Source: Haematobacter genomosp. 1 (GTDB lineage: Bacteria; Pseudomonadota; Alphaproteobacteria; Rhodobacterales; Rhodobacteraceae). Taken from it: a stretch of DNA of 64,000 nt. The DNA lies in assembly GCF_002196855.1 (NCBI RefSeq), contig NZ_NIPW01000005.1, positions 186,001 to 250,000 of the forward strand. The letters are read 5' to 3'. The position numbers and the translations under genes are program-made. Every line of letters starts with the position of its first letter. The stretch's first letter is position 1. The notes under the pieces are model-generated. The model had not been told where the DNA came from and searched no databases. It was given only the letters and a program-made list of their open reading frames with translations. Below, one piece after another: positions 25,700-35,498 of the stretch.

Positions 25700-25736
25700 T
25701 CTGTCGGCGGGGCGCGCAAGTCGGCGTGCCCTGCCG

Positions 25737-27176
25737 CTAGGCCAGGTATTCCTCCAGCACCGCCCGCGTCCCCTTTGCCCAAAGGGCTTCAAGCGCCTTG
25801 GCGAAGGCGTCCGCGACCTCAGGGTGCTGACCGAGATCCCCGTAGATGTCGGTCATTCCCAGCCAGATCGCCGGATCCTGCCGCGCGGCTTTGGCCCGCA
25901 GGGTCAGCGCCTCCCAGCGCGGATCATTCGGTGCGATCCCGGCCCCGCTGTCGCTCTCTCCGGCGCAATAGCGGCACCACAGGGCGGATTCGAGCAGCAG
26001 CCCCCGCGGCAACACCCCCCGCGCGAGATTGTCCCGGATCGAGGGCACGATGAACTTCGGTTGACGCCCCGAACCGTCAAGGCACAGCCGCCGCACCGTA
26101 TCCGCGACCTCCGGGTTGGAAAACCGCTCGCGGATCACGCGGTAGTAGTCCTTCAGATCTGAATCGGGCACCGGCGGAACGATGGGCAGGATCTCCTCCC
26201 CCTCCACCCGGTCGAGAAAGCGGGAGACCAGCGGCTCTGCCATCGCGTCATGGACAAGCTCCACATCCATGAGCCCGGACGGATAGGCGATGATCGCGTG
26301 GCCGCCGTTCAGGATGCGGATCTTCATCGTCTCGTAGAGATGGACATGCGGGGTGAAGGTCACACCCACTTTCTCCAGCGCCGGGCGACCTGCGGGGAAA
26401 TTGTCCTCCAGAACCCACTGGCGGAACGGCTCGCAGGTAACGGGCACGGGATCGTCGAGACCGAAGTCTCGCGCCATCGCCCGCTCCCTCTCGCCGGTGG
26501 CGGGCGTGATACGGTCCACCATGCCGTTCGGAAAGGCGACATTCGCATGCACCCAGCCTGCGAGTTCGGGATCGAAAAGCCGCGCCAGACCCACCACCGC
26601 ATTCCGCGTGACCTCGCCATTGCCGGGGAGGTTGTCGCAGGACATGACGGTGAAGGGCTGGATCCCCTGCGACCGCCGAACGCTCAACGCCGCCAGAATA
26701 GCGCCGAATGCGGTTGCGGGCGCCTCCGGGTTTGCGGCATCGGCCAGAATATCTGCGGCCCCGGGATCGAAATCCCCGTTGGCATCCGTGAAGTAGCCGC
26801 CCTCCGTCACTGTCAGGCTGACGATGCGGATTTCCGGCCGGGACATGGTGGCGATGAGCGTGGCATTGTCCGGCTCCACCGGGATGTAGTCGATCATCGA
26901 CCCCACGCGGCGTGCCCGCTTGCCGGAAGGATCAAGCTCGATCACCGTCGAAAGGCAGTCCTGCGCCTTCAACGCCGCCCTCATGGCAGCGTCGGGCGCC
27001 CTTACGCCCGCCCCGATGATCGCCCAGTCATGGTCGTTGCCGCGCGCAAAAAGGTCATCGAGATAGACGGCCTGGTGCGCGCGATGAAAATTGCCAAGCC
27101 CGATATGCACGATACCGGGGGTCAACCGGCTGCGGTCATAGGCGGGAAGGGCCACGGAAGTATCAGTATGTGTCAT
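25737..27176 (-). CDS. mtlK: Mannitol 2-dehydrogenase (polyol dehydrogenase)
   Basis: Long-chain mannitol dehydrogenase of 479 residues that oxidises D-mannitol to D-fructose, and D-arabitol to D-xylulose, with NAD. PGIVHIGLGNFHRAHQAVYL is the nucleotide-binding start, SLTVTEGGYF and SCDNLPGNGEVTRNAVVGLA follow, and the catalytic lysine region is ETMKIRILNGGHAIIAYPSG. It closely follows the Rhodobacter MtlK pattern in motif order and length. The ATG at 27174-27176 was chosen for the match to that family; the ribosome site is weak. It lies 79 bp behind smoS at the end of the polyol operon. Confidence 0.93.
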   Translation of the reverse strand: MTHTDTSVALPAYDRSRLTPGIVHIGLGNFHRAHQAVYLDDLFARGNDHDWAIIGAGVRAPDAAMRAALKAQDCLSTVIELDPSGKRARRVGSMIDYIPVEPDNATLIATMSRPEIRIVSLTVTEGGYFTDANGDFDPGAADILADAANPEAPATAFGAILAALSVRRSQGIQPFTVMSCDNLPGNGEVTRNAVVGLARLFDPELAGWVHANVAFPNGMVDRITPATGERERAMARDFGLDDPVPVTCEPFRQWVLEDNFPAGRPALEKVGVTFTPHVHLYETMKIRILNGGHAIIAYPSGLMDVELVHDAMAEPLVSRFLDRVEGEEILPIVPPVPDSDLKDYYRVIRERFSNPEVADTVRRLCLDGSGRQPKFIVPSIRDNLARGVLPRGLLLESALWCRYCAGESDSGAGIAPNDPRWEALTLRAKAARQDPAIWLGMTDIYGDLGQHPEVADAFAKALEALWAKGTRAVLEEYLA

Positions 27177-27255
27177 GTCAGACCACCGCTTCACCGAGGG
27201 GAAGGGGCGCGCATCAGCGGAGGGAGGGTCCCTGACGCGCGCCCGCAATCATGGC

Positions 27256-28026
27256 TCACGCCATCCAGTTGCCGCCGTCCACGCCAAAGCATTGGGCGAC
27301 GATGTAATCGGCCTCCGGTGTGGCGAGAAAGATCGCCATGCCGGTCAGGTCCTGCGCGGTGCCCATCCGTCCGAAGGGCACGGCCTCTCCGACAAGGCGC
27401 TTCTTCTCACCGCGCTGCCGGTTCTCATACTTCGCGAACAGGCTGTCCACGCCGTCCCAGTGCTCCCCGTCCACCACGCCGGGGGCGATGGCGTTGACGT
27501 TGATGCCATGCCGGATGAGGTTCAGCCCCGCCGACTGGGTAAGCGAGATGACGGCGGCCTTCGTCGCGCAATAGACCGCGACCAGCGGCTCGCCCCGGCG
27601 CCCCGCCTGGCTCGCCATGTTGATGATCTTGCCGCCCTCTCCCCGCGCGATCATGTGCCGCGCAACCGCCTGAAGTGTGAAGAGTGTGCCCGCGACATTG
27701 ACCGAGAAGAGCCGGTCATAGCTCTCCCGGGTGATCTCCTCGATGGGGGCCGCATCGAAAAGCGCCGCATTGTTGACGAGGATATCTATCCCCCCCATCG
27801 CGGCCACCGCCGCCTCCACACCTGCCTCGATACTCTCCTGCCGCGTCACATCCATCGTGACCGCATGGGCGCCTGCACCGAGCGCGCCCGCAGCCTCCTC
27901 GACAGCCGCGGCATTGATATCGGCCAGTGCGACCGACGCGCCCTCCGCCAGATAGGCACGGGCGAATTCCAGCCCGATACCGCGCGCGGCCCCCGTGATC
28001 AGCACGCGCTTCCCTTCCAGTCTCAT
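27256..28026 (-). CDS. smoS: Sorbitol dehydrogenase, SDR type
   Basis: A 256-residue SDR that oxidises D-glucitol (sorbitol) to D-fructose and also acts on galactitol. The cofactor loop is TGAARGIG (11-18), NNAA is near 85-88, the catalytic Ser is near 139, and Tyr152/Lys156 are in VYCATKAAV. The gene stands between the ABC ATPase (ATGA overlap) and mtlK, as in the Rhodobacter smo operon, which is what justifies the name among many SDRs. Confidence 0.9.
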   Translation of the reverse strand: MRLEGKRVLITGAARGIGLEFARAYLAEGASVALADINAAAVEEAAGALGAGAHAVTMDVTRQESIEAGVEAAVAAMGGIDILVNNAALFDAAPIEEITRESYDRLFSVNVAGTLFTLQAVARHMIARGEGGKIINMASQAGRRGEPLVAVYCATKAAVISLTQSAGLNLIRHGINVNAIAPGVVDGEHWDGVDSLFAKYENRQRGEKKRLVGEAVPFGRMGTAQDLTGMAIFLATPEADYIVAQCFGVDGGNWMA

Positions 28027-29021
28027 GCGATCGCCTTTCCAGCCTGATCGAAGCGATAAACCTTGCCCGCCTGTGGGGCGAGGCCGACGGGCGCGCCGCT
28101 CCCAAGGCCCACTTCGCCATGCGCGCGCACCGTCAGCGGGCCGACCCCTGCCACATCCACATGGAGGAACGTGTCCGAACCCAGGTGCTCGGAAAGGGTC
28201 ACCGTGCCCTGCCACGGCCCGTCATCGGCAAGCGTGACATGTTCGGGACGAACCCCGATGGTATGCGCGCCATACTGTTCAGCAGCCCCCCCTTCGATGA
28301 AGTTCATCTTGGGGCTGCCTATGAAGCCCGCCACGAAAAGATTGGCGGGGCTGCGGTACAGCTCCAGCGGGGTGCCCACCTGCTCGATCCGGCCGGCGTT
28401 CATCACCACGATCTTGTCGGCCATCGTCATCGCCTCCACCTGATCGTGGGTGACATAGATCATCGTGGTTCCCAGCGACTGGTGAAGCTCCGAGATCTCC
28501 TGCCGCATGGAGACCCGCAACGCCGCGTCGAGATTGGAGAGCGGCTCATCGAACAGAAACGCCTTCGGTTCGCGCACGATGGCGCGCCCGATCGCCACAC
28601 GCTGCCGCTGCCCCCCCGAAAGCTGCCCCGGGCGACGGTCGAGATAGGGCGAGAGGTTGAGGATCTTGGCAGCCTCCTCGACCTTCCGGGCCTGATCGGC
28701 GGAGGACATCCCGGCCATCCTCAGGGGGAAGGCGATGTTCTTGCGGACTGTCATATGCGGGTAGAGCGCATAGGACTGAAACACCATCGCGAGCCCGCGC
28801 CGCGCCGGCGGCAGGTCGGTGGCGGTGTTGCCGTCGATGGTGATGGTGCCGGAGGTCACATCCTCCAGCCCCGCGATCAGCCGCAGCAGGGTGGACTTGC
28901 CGCAGCCGGACGGCCCGACGAAAACCACGAACTCGCCCTCCTCCACCCGCAGATCAATGCCCTTGATGACATCCACACCGCCGAAGGATTTCTGCACGTC
29001 CTTGAGAACGATCTCGCCCAT
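28023..29021 (-). CDS. smoK: Polyol ABC transporter ATPase
   Basis: MalK/UgpC-type ATPase of 332 residues. Walker A is GPSGCGKST, the Q-loop [12 protein letters not shown], the signature LSGGQRQRV, Walker [18 protein letters not shown] and the H-loop [13 protein letters not shown]. The regulatory TOBE domain at about 240-330 includes the segment GVRPEHVTL. It energises uptake by the SmoF/SmoG permeases. Its start lies 10 bp after the smoG stop. Confidence 0.92.
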   Translation of the reverse strand: MGEIVLKDVQKSFGGVDVIKGIDLRVEEGEFVVFVGPSGCGKSTLLRLIAGLEDVTSGTITIDGNTATDLPPARRGLAMVFQSYALYPHMTVRKNIAFPLRMAGMSSADQARKVEEAAKILNLSPYLDRRPGQLSGGQRQRVAIGRAIVREPKAFLFDEPLSNLDAALRVSMRQEISELHQSLGTTMIYVTHDQVEAMTMADKIVVMNAGRIEQVGTPLELYRSPANLFVAGFIGSPKMNFIEGGAAEQYGAHTIGVRPEHVTLADDGPWQGTVTLSEHLGSDTFLHVDVAGVGPLTVRAHGEVGLGSGAPVGLAPQAGKVYRFDQAGKAIA

Positions 29022-29031
29022 CGGCGTCTCC

Positions 29032-29862
29032 TTACTTCACCGCGCCGAAGGTCAATCCGCGCACAAGTTGCTTCTGGCTGAACCAGCCGAGGATGAGGAT
29101 CGGCGCGATGGCCATGGTGCTTGCCGCCGAAAGCTTGGCGTAGAACAGGCCCTCGGGGCTGGAATAGCTCGCGATGAAGGCCGTCAGCGGTGCGGCCTGC
29201 GAGGCCGTGAGGTTCAGCGTCCAGAAGCTTTCGTTCCAGGCGAGGATCACGTTCAGCAGCAGGGTGGAGGCGATGCCCGGCACCGCCATGGGGGTGAGGA
29301 CGTGGACCACTTCCGACCACAGCCCAGCCCCGTCCATCCGCGCGGCTTCCAGAATCTCCGCCGGGATTTCCTTGAAATAGGTATAGAGCATCCACACGAT
29401 GATCGGCAGGTTGATGAGCGTGAGCACGATGACCAGCCCGATCCGGGTATCCAGAAGCCCCGTGTCGCGGAAGATCATGTAGATCGGCACGAGCACACCC
29501 ACCGCGGGCAGCATCTTGGTCGAGAGCATCCACATCAGCAGGTCCTTGGTCCGCTTGCCGGGGACGAACGCCATGGACCACGCGGCCGGAAGGGCGATCG
29601 CCAGACCGATCAGCGTGGAGCCGAGAGAGATGACGACAGAGTTCCAGAAATGGCCCAGATAGTCGGACCGCTCGTTGACCGCGTGATAATTCTCCAAGGT
29701 CCAGTCGAAGAAGAGGAAGCTCGGCGGGGTGGCGACAGCCTCCCCTTCCGTCTTGAAGGACGTCAGTACCGTCCAGAGGATCGGAAAGAAGATCGCCAGC
29801 CCGATGACCCAAGCCAGTACGGTGACAAGGGCTTTCTGCCCATTCGTGACATTGCGCGCCAT
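29032..29862 (-). CDS. smoG: Polyol ABC transporter permease
   Basis: MalG-type permease of 276 residues with six predicted helices, beginning [20 protein letters not shown]. The EAA loop is [20 protein letters not shown] (about residues 178-197), which contacts the ATPase. [18 protein letters not shown] is the preceding helix. It begins one base after the smoF stop and forms the channel with SmoF. Confidence 0.9.
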   Translation of the reverse strand: MARNVTNGQKALVTVLAWVIGLAIFFPILWTVLTSFKTEGEAVATPPSFLFFDWTLENYHAVNERSDYLGHFWNSVVISLGSTLIGLAIALPAAWSMAFVPGKRTKDLLMWMLSTKMLPAVGVLVPIYMIFRDTGLLDTRIGLVIVLTLINLPIIVWMLYTYFKEIPAEILEAARMDGAGLWSEVVHVLTPMAVPGIASTLLLNVILAWNESFWTLNLTASQAAPLTAFIASYSSPEGLFYAKLSAASTMAIAPILILGWFSQKQLVRGLTFGAVK

Positions 29863-29863
29863 G

Positions 29864-30748
29864 TCAGGTCTCCAGGTTCTTGCCGATGGCGCGCATCAGG
29901 AAGATGGCGACGATATTGGCGAGGATGACCGCGACGATCCCGCCCGCGGACCCAAGGCCCACATCGAATTGCAGCATCGACTGCATGTACACGAGGAAGG
30001 TCAGCGTGGTCGAAGCCGTACCCGGTCCGCCATTCGTGGTGACGAGGATCTCCGCGAAAACCGAGAGAATGAAGATCGTCTGTATCAGGATGACCACCGT
30101 GATCGCCCGGCTCAGATGCGGCAGCACCAGGTGCCAGAACCGCGATCCCCAGCCGGCGCCGTCCATTTCCGCCGCCTCCATCTGCTCGCTGTCGAGGCTT
30201 TGCAGCGCGGTGAGCAGGATGAGCGTCGCAAAGGGCAGCCATTGCCACGCCACGATCAGGATGATGGAAAACAGCGGGGCCTGGGCGAAGAAGTCAAATG
30301 GCTGAAAACCGAGCGTCCGCGCGATCCAGGCGAACAGCCCGTTCACCGGGTTCATCATCATGTTCTTCCACACCAGCGCGGAGACGGTGGGCATGACGAA
30401 AAACGGCGCGATGACGAGGATGCGGACAATCCCCTGCCCCCACATCGGCTGATCCAGCAGCAGCGCCAGGGCAATCCCGCCCAGTGTCGTTATCGCCAGC
30501 ACCCCAAGCACCAGCGTCAACGTATTGAAGAGCGCAGGCCAGAATGCGGGGTCGGTGAAGAAATACCGGTAGTTCTCGAACCCGGCGAAGGTCTCCATCC
30601 CCGGCATCAGCAGGTTGTAGCGAAGCGTGGAGAAGTAGAGCGTCATCGCGAGTGGCACAATCATCCACAGCAGCAGCAGGATGACCGCGGGTGACAGCAT
30701 GAGCCGCCCTGCGGAACGTGAGGCTTGCGTCGCCATGACGGATGTCAT
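29864..30748 (-). CDS. smoF: Polyol ABC transporter permease
   Basis: MalF-type permease of 294 residues with six helices (LSPAVILLLLWMIVPLAMTL is the first). Its EAA loop is QMEAAEMDGAGWGSRFWHLV, and TTNGGPGTASTTLTFLVYM is a common block before the last helices. An alternative ATG four codons in (30736) is possible. It is separated from the binding-protein gene by 91 bp that hold a stable hairpin, which would allow less permease than binding protein to be made. Confidence 0.9.
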   Translation of the reverse strand: MTSVMATQASRSAGRLMLSPAVILLLLWMIVPLAMTLYFSTLRYNLLMPGMETFAGFENYRYFFTDPAFWPALFNTLTLVLGVLAITTLGGIALALLLDQPMWGQGIVRILVIAPFFVMPTVSALVWKNMMMNPVNGLFAWIARTLGFQPFDFFAQAPLFSIILIVAWQWLPFATLILLTALQSLDSEQMEAAEMDGAGWGSRFWHLVLPHLSRAITVVILIQTIFILSVFAEILVTTNGGPGTASTTLTFLVYMQSMLQFDVGLGSAGGIVAVILANIVAIFLMRAIGKNLET

Positions 30749-30780
30749 CCTCTCTACCTGCGGCCCTCGCGGGTCCGAGC

Positions 30781-30807
30781 GAAAAGGCGGCTCGCGGAGG
30801 AGCCGCC
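30781..30807 (-). terminator. Attenuator-like hairpin between smoE and smoF
   Basis: On the transcribed (minus) strand GGCGGCTC and GAGCCGCC (30800-30807 and 30786-30793) pair perfectly over 8 bp with a 6-base loop, followed by TTTTC. It lies 33 bp past the smoE stop and before the permease genes of the same operon, so it probably acts as a partial terminator or mRNA 3' stabiliser for smoE. Confidence 0.65.
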
Positions 30808-30839
30808 TCCCTTGTCAATCGAAGATCACTTCGGGCAGA

Positions 30840-32159
30840 TCACTTCGGATAGCCGGCGCGCGACATTTCCCGCTGGGTGAGGGTCTGCGCATTGGCCAGC
30901 GCCTGTTCCGCCGTCGCACTCCCAGCCAGCGCCGCGGCGACCTGCTGGCCCACCGCCGTGCCGATTGCCTGAAACTCCGGGATGGAAACGAACTGTCCAC
31001 CCGTATAGGGTACGTCCTTCTCGGACGGGTGCGCGGTATTCGCCGACTGGATGGCCTTCAGCGTCATCTCGGCAAAGGGTGCGGCCTTCAGGTAGTCGGC
31101 GTTCTCATAAAGAGAAGTGCGCGTGCCGGGGGGCACGTTGGCAATCCCCTCATGCTCCGCCACCAGCTGAGTATAGGCGGGAGAGGTTGCCCAGGCGACG
31201 AAGGCTTTCGCAGCCTCCGCCTTCGTGGAAGTTGCCGGAATGGCGAGGTTCCACGACCACAGCCAGTTGCCATGGTTCTCTCCGCCCGGGCGGGTGGGAG
31301 AGACAGCATAGCCCACGTGATCGGCCACTTTCGAATCCTTCGGGTTCGACACGAAGGATGCGGCCACCGTCGCGTCGATCCACATGCCACACTTGCCCTG
31401 CTGGAACAGCGCGAGGTTCTCGTTGAACCCGTTGGAGGAAGCGCCGGGCGGGCCGTAGTTCTTCATCAGGTCCAGATAGATGTCGAGCGTCGCCTTCCAT
31501 TCGGGGCTGTCGAACTGCGGCTTCCACTCCATGTCAAACCAGCGGGCGCCCATGGAATTGGCCATGGAGGTTACGAAGGCCATGTTCTCGCCCCAGCCCG
31601 CCTTGCCGCGCAGACAGATGCCATAGACTTCCGCCGACTTGTCGGTCATCTTCTGGGCGGCATCCTTGATGAAGTCCCAGTCGGGCGCGGCAGGCATCGT
31701 CAGCCCGGCTTTTTCCAGCAGGTCCGTGCGATACATCAGCATGGAGCTTTCCGCATAGAAGGGCGAGGCATAGAGCTTGCCCTCCTCCTTCAGGCCCGCG
31801 GCCACCTGGGGAAGCAGGTCGTCTGCCGCAAAGCCCTCGCCCAGATCGTCCAGCGCCATGAGCCAGCCCTGCTTGGCCCAGATCGGCACCTCATAGTTGC
31901 CGATGGTCAGGACATCGTACTGGCCGCCCTTCGTGGCGATATCGGTGGTCACCCTCTGGCGGAGGGTGTTCTCCTCCAGCGTGACCCAATTGACCTTGAT
32001 GTCGGGATGCTTGGCGTTGAAATCCGACATGAGGCCCTGCATGCGGATCATGTCACCATTGTTCACCGTGGCGACGGTGATCGTGGTCTCCGCCATCGCG
32101 GCCCCGGTGATCCCAATGGCCACGGATGCGCCCAGCAGGGCGCGCAGCGTAAAAGTCAT
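30840..32159 (-). CDS. smoE: Polyol ABC transporter substrate-binding protein
   Basis: Periplasmic binding protein of 439 residues, SBP family 1. The signal peptide is LGASVAIGITGAAMA, and the typical segments are FNAKHPDIKVNWVTLEEN, YDVLTIGNYEVPIWAKQGW, SPFYAESSMLMYRTDLLEKA and FQQGKCGMWIDATVAASFV. It captures sorbitol/mannitol-type polyols for the SmoFGK transporter. It is the first structural gene after the regulator; its own promoter region (32160-32290) contains the operator candidates described below. Confidence 0.92.
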   Translation of the reverse strand: MTFTLRALLGASVAIGITGAAMAETTITVATVNNGDMIRMQGLMSDFNAKHPDIKVNWVTLEENTLRQRVTTDIATKGGQYDVLTIGNYEVPIWAKQGWLMALDDLGEGFAADDLLPQVAAGLKEEGKLYASPFYAESSMLMYRTDLLEKAGLTMPAAPDWDFIKDAAQKMTDKSAEVYGICLRGKAGWGENMAFVTSMANSMGARWFDMEWKPQFDSPEWKATLDIYLDLMKNYGPPGASSNGFNENLALFQQGKCGMWIDATVAASFVSNPKDSKVADHVGYAVSPTRPGGENHGNWLWSWNLAIPATSTKAEAAKAFVAWATSPAYTQLVAEHEGIANVPPGTRTSLYENADYLKAAPFAEMTLKAIQSANTAHPSEKDVPYTGGQFVSIPEFQAIGTAVGQQVAAALAGSATAEQALANAQTLTQREMSRAGYPK

Positions 32160-32193
32160 TTTTACCCTCCCCTAGGATCGCGACAATGCCACC

Positions 32194-32247
32194 TGAGCAA
32201 ATCATCGCACTTTGAGCAAATATTCACTTAAGCGCAGAGCCGGTCAA
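32194..32247 (-). promoter_or_regulatory. smoE promoter with SorC-type operator
   Basis: On the minus strand, TTGACC (32247-32242) and AATATT (32224-32219) form a -35/-10 pair with a 17-base spacer. On the plus strand, TGAGCAAAT occurs twice, at 32194-32202 and 32213-32221, 19 bp apart, and the second copy extends into the imperfect palindrome TGAGCAAATATTCA that covers the -10. This placement suits regulation by the SorC-type protein encoded upstream. Confidence 0.6.
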
Positions 32248-32290
32248 CCCCTTCCCTCCGCCGCACCTGCAAAGTCCGTATGATGGAAGG

Positions 32291-33247
32291 TCAGGCGGAC
32301 AGAATGCCGCGCGCGGTGCTTTCGTCGGTAATCAGTCCGTTGATGATCCCGGATGTGAGTGCGGCGCGGATGGCCGCCACCTTCTGCGGTCCGGCGGATG
32401 CAGCCACCACGGGGCGCTCCGGCGTGGCATGAACCCTTACCCCGCCCACGCGGGAATTCAGAGAGAGATCCATGTACCGACCTTCGCGATCGTAGATCCA
32501 TCCGGCGACCTCACCCGTCCCGCCGCTGCGCTGCACATGCACCAACTCCTCCCGCGTCAGGAAGCCATCGGTAAGCAAGGGGGCGTCATCCGTCATCTGG
32601 CCGACGCCCACGAATGTAACGTTTGCCCCGCCTGCCAGTTCCCTCACGACGCGCACGGCGGGAAGGGACTGGAACGCCGCATTTTCCTCTGCAGTCGAGG
32701 AAAGGACCGGCACCGGCATGGGATAATGGCGGGCCTGCACCTTTTCGGCGAGATGCATGATGACATCGAAATAGGATGCCGAGCCGTCCGGTGCGATATT
32801 GCCGATCAGCGAGACAAGACGATGCCGCGGCGCATCCACCCGTCCCATCGCATCCACCATTGCCCGCATCGCGCGCCCCGTGCCGACGGCGATCACCAGG
32901 GGCTCCGGGCGACGAAGCACGCGCTCCATCTCCGCCGCCGCGGCGGGAGCGATGGCCTGCACCGGATCGCCGCCCGCGCCGAGACTGGGCGCCACACGGC
33001 AACGCCAGAGGCCGAAGCGATCGGTCAGCGCGGCCTCCAGAGCAAGGCAGGGCGCCAGCCGGTGATTGAGCCGGACATGGATCATGCCGGCCGCCATCGC
33101 ACGGCTGACGAGCCGTTGCGCCCGCTGCCGCGAGATATCCATCTCGCGCGCGATCTGATCCTGCGTCATGCCGCCGACATAGTAGAGCCAGGCCGCGCGG
33201 GCAGCGTCATCATCAACGGAGGCATCGGAATCGGGAGGCAGGCTCAT
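32291..33247 (-). CDS. smoC: SorC/DeoR-family regulator of the polyol operon
   Basis: A 318-residue SorC-type regulator. The N-terminal HTH (about residues 15-55) reads AAWLYYVGGMTQDQIAREMD and ISRQRAQRLVSRAMAAGM, and a sugar-binding domain related to phosphosugar isomerases follows (LVIAVGTGRAMRAMVDAM, FVGVGQMTDDAPL). Such regulators respond to phosphorylated or free polyols. It is coupled to the upstream HAD gene (ATGA overlap) and lies 131 bp before smoE. The name rests on this position, as in Rhodobacter. Confidence 0.85.
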   Translation of the reverse strand: MSLPPDSDASVDDDAARAAWLYYVGGMTQDQIAREMDISRQRAQRLVSRAMAAGMIHVRLNHRLAPCLALEAALTDRFGLWRCRVAPSLGAGGDPVQAIAPAAAAEMERVLRRPEPLVIAVGTGRAMRAMVDAMGRVDAPRHRLVSLIGNIAPDGSASYFDVIMHLAEKVQARHYPMPVPVLSSTAEENAAFQSLPAVRVVRELAGGANVTFVGVGQMTDDAPLLTDGFLTREELVHVQRSGGTGEVAGWIYDREGRYMDLSLNSRVGGVRVHATPERPVVAASAGPQKVAAIRAALTSGIINGLITDESTARGILSA

Positions 33248-33909
33248 AGGGCAACCTGTTGGAAGAACGCGGGGAAAGCGGCGCGGATGTCCCCGAAGCT
33301 GGAGAAATGCCGCGCGGCCAAGGGCGAAGGGACCTCCCCGCTCATATGCCCGCCGCCCGTGAACTGCCAGCCCGTCATGCCCGCGCGTGCCGCGGCCGTC
33401 AGCCCCGGCTCGCTGTCTTCCAGCACCACGACGCTGGCGGGTGCCACACCCATCGCCCGCGCCGCATGCAGGAAAAGATCGGGCTCCGGCTTGCCACGGG
33501 CGACATCCGCCACGGTGAAGCAACGCCCGTCGAAAAACCGATCCAGACCGGTTGTCGCGAGGGAACGGCGAAGTCGGTCGGGGCTGGAGGAGGTCGCCAG
33601 ACAATAGGGCACGGCAAGGTCACGAAGCATCTCCGCCGCGCCCTCCATCGCCAGAAGCTCCTCAGCGAACCGCGGGAGCAGCCGATCCAGGTAGCGCTGC
33701 CGGAAATCGGCGGGTAGCCGGCGCGACCAGACCCGGCTCACTGCCGCCTCGACGGCCGGAAAGCTGTGGCCAAGGAAGTGCCGCCGGAAGGCGGGCAGGT
33801 CGATGAACACCCCTTCCCGCGCCAGTTCTTCGGTCAGCACGCAACGGCTGATCGTCTCACTGTCGATCAGCACGCCGTCGCAATCGAATATGATGAGCGC
33901 GGGGGTCAT
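33244..33909 (-). CDS. HAD-family phosphatase, beta-phosphoglucomutase-like
   Basis: A HAD-IA hydrolase of 221 residues. Motif I is IIFDCDGVLIDSE with the nucleophile Asp near 8, motif II is YCLATSSSPDRL, and motifs III/IV are GKPEPDLFLHAARAMG and VVLEDSEPGL. A helical cap lies between motifs I and II. It probably dephosphorylates a sugar or polyol phosphate that would otherwise accumulate or act as a signal. It is first in the operon, coupled to smoC and divergent from xylB. An in-frame ATG four codons upstream (33921) is an alternative start. Confidence 0.85.
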   Translation of the reverse strand: MTPALIIFDCDGVLIDSETISRCVLTEELAREGVFIDLPAFRRHFLGHSFPAVEAAVSRVWSRRLPADFRQRYLDRLLPRFAEELLAMEGAAEMLRDLAVPYCLATSSSPDRLRRSLATTGLDRFFDGRCFTVADVARGKPEPDLFLHAARAMGVAPASVVVLEDSEPGLTAAARAGMTGWQFTGGGHMSGEVPSPLAARHFSSFGDIRAAFPAFFQQVAL

Positions 33910-34036
33910 GCCGGCAAGCATAAGGCGGCGCGCGGACCGGGTCCACCGGGGGAGAGGGGCGCGGATCCCGTGGGGGGCTGGACGCTGCGAGGCACGCCTG
34001 CCAAAACGGGGCGGCACTTGCGACTGGGAGAGAAGC

Positions 34037-35485
34037 ATGTTCCTCGGCCTCGATCTGGGCACTTCGGGTATCAGGGCGCTCCTGATGGACGAAAGCCAGC
34101 ATATCCTCGGCTCCGCGACAGCGGATCTCCACGTGTCGCGCCCGCACCCCGGCTGGTCGGAGCAGGCCCCCGAGGACTGGATCGCCGCCGCCGAAACCGC
34201 CATCGCAAGCGTCCGGGAAGCGCATCCTGCCGAATTCTCCGCGCTGAAAGGGATCGGCCTGTCCGGCCAGATGCATGGCGCGACGCTCTACGACGCCGCA
34301 GACAGGCCGATCCGTCCGTCGATCCTGTGGAATGATACGCGCGCGGCGGAAGAAGCGGCAGAGATGGACGCGACACCCGCCTTTCGCCGCATCACCGGCA
34401 ACATCGTCTTTCCGGGGTTCACCGCGCCGAAACTGCGCTGGATCGCCCGGCATGAGCCGGAGGCCTTCGCCCGCCTGGCCAAGGTGCTGCTGCCCAAGGA
34501 TGCTCTCCGGCTCTGGCTTACGGGGGACCACGTCTCGGAAATGTCCGATGCTTCCGGCACGAGCTGGCTCGATATCGGGGCGCGTGACTGGTCAGACGAG
34601 CTGCTGGCCGCAACCGGCCTCACCCGCGCCCACATGCCCCGGCTGGTGGAAGGAACCGAACCGGGCGGGATGCTTCGCGACCGGCTCCAGCGCGCATGGG
34701 GCATCGACGGTGCGGTGACGGTGGCGGGAGGGGCCGGAGACAATGCCGCCTCCGCCGTCGGCATGGGTATGGTGTCCGAGGGGCAGGCGTTTGTCTCGCT
34801 CGGGACATCCGGCGTGCTCTTCGCCGCGAACGACGTGTGGCGCCCGCAGCCGGAAAGCGCCGTGCATGCCTTCTGCCACGCATTGCCGAACCGCTGGCAC
34901 CAGATGGGCGTGATCCTGTCTGCAGCAGATGCCCTGAACTGGCACGCGCGCACTTCCGGCGCGACCGCCGGGGATCTGTCGGCCGAACTGGGGGAGGTGC
35001 TGCGTGCACCGGGGCCGGTCACTTTCCTGCCCTATCTCTCGGGGGAACGGACGCCGCATAACGACGCCCGCATCCGCGGTGCGTTTACGGGGCTCGGCCA
35101 TGAGACGGGCCGGGCGGAGATGACGCAGGCGGTCATGGAGGGTGTGGCCTTCGCACTGGCCGACAACCTCGCCGCGCTGCGATCCGCAGGGGCAGAGGTG
35201 TCGCGGGTGACGGCGATCGGCGGCGGCTCCCGCTCCGTCTATTGGTTGCAGGCCATCGCGACGGCGCTGGACATCCCCGTGGAGCTTCCCGCACGCGGCG
35301 ACTTCGGCGCGGCCTTTGGCGCCGCGCGGCTCGGGCTGATTGCCGCGACCGGGGCCGATCCGCTTGGCATCTGCACCGCGCCGCCCGTGGATCATGTCAT
35401 TTTCCCCGATGCAGCACTCCGCCCGGCATTCGACACGGCCCGCCAACGCTACCGCAGCCTGTATCCGCTGCTCGCAACCCTTTGA
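34037..35485 (+). CDS. xylB: Xylulokinase
   Basis: FGGY-family kinase of 482 residues that phosphorylates D-xylulose to xylulose 5-phosphate. The phosphate-1 motif is FLGLDLGTSGIRALLMDE, GLSGQMHGAT is the xylulokinase-specific substrate segment, SILWNDTRAAEE and VAGGAGDNAASAVGMGMV follow, and IGGGSRSVYWLQAIA is in the C-terminal half. GGGAGAGAAGC precedes the ATG. It complements mtlK: D-arabitol to xylulose to xylulose 5-phosphate. A fructokinase for the mannitol/sorbitol product is not in the window. Confidence 0.93.
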   Translation: MFLGLDLGTSGIRALLMDESQHILGSATADLHVSRPHPGWSEQAPEDWIAAAETAIASVREAHPAEFSALKGIGLSGQMHGATLYDAADRPIRPSILWNDTRAAEEAAEMDATPAFRRITGNIVFPGFTAPKLRWIARHEPEAFARLAKVLLPKDALRLWLTGDHVSEMSDASGTSWLDIGARDWSDELLAATGLTRAHMPRLVEGTEPGGMLRDRLQRAWGIDGAVTVAGGAGDNAASAVGMGMVSEGQAFVSLGTSGVLFAANDVWRPQPESAVHAFCHALPNRWHQMGVILSAADALNWHARTSGATAGDLSAELGEVLRAPGPVTFLPYLSGERTPHNDARIRGAFTGLGHETGRAEMTQAVMEGVAFALADNLAALRSAGAEVSRVTAIGGGSRSVYWLQAIATALDIPVELPARGDFGAAFGAARLGLIAATGADPLGICTAPPVDHVIFPDAALRPAFDTARQRYRSLYPLLATL

Positions 35486-35498
35486 TATGGAGACGGAC

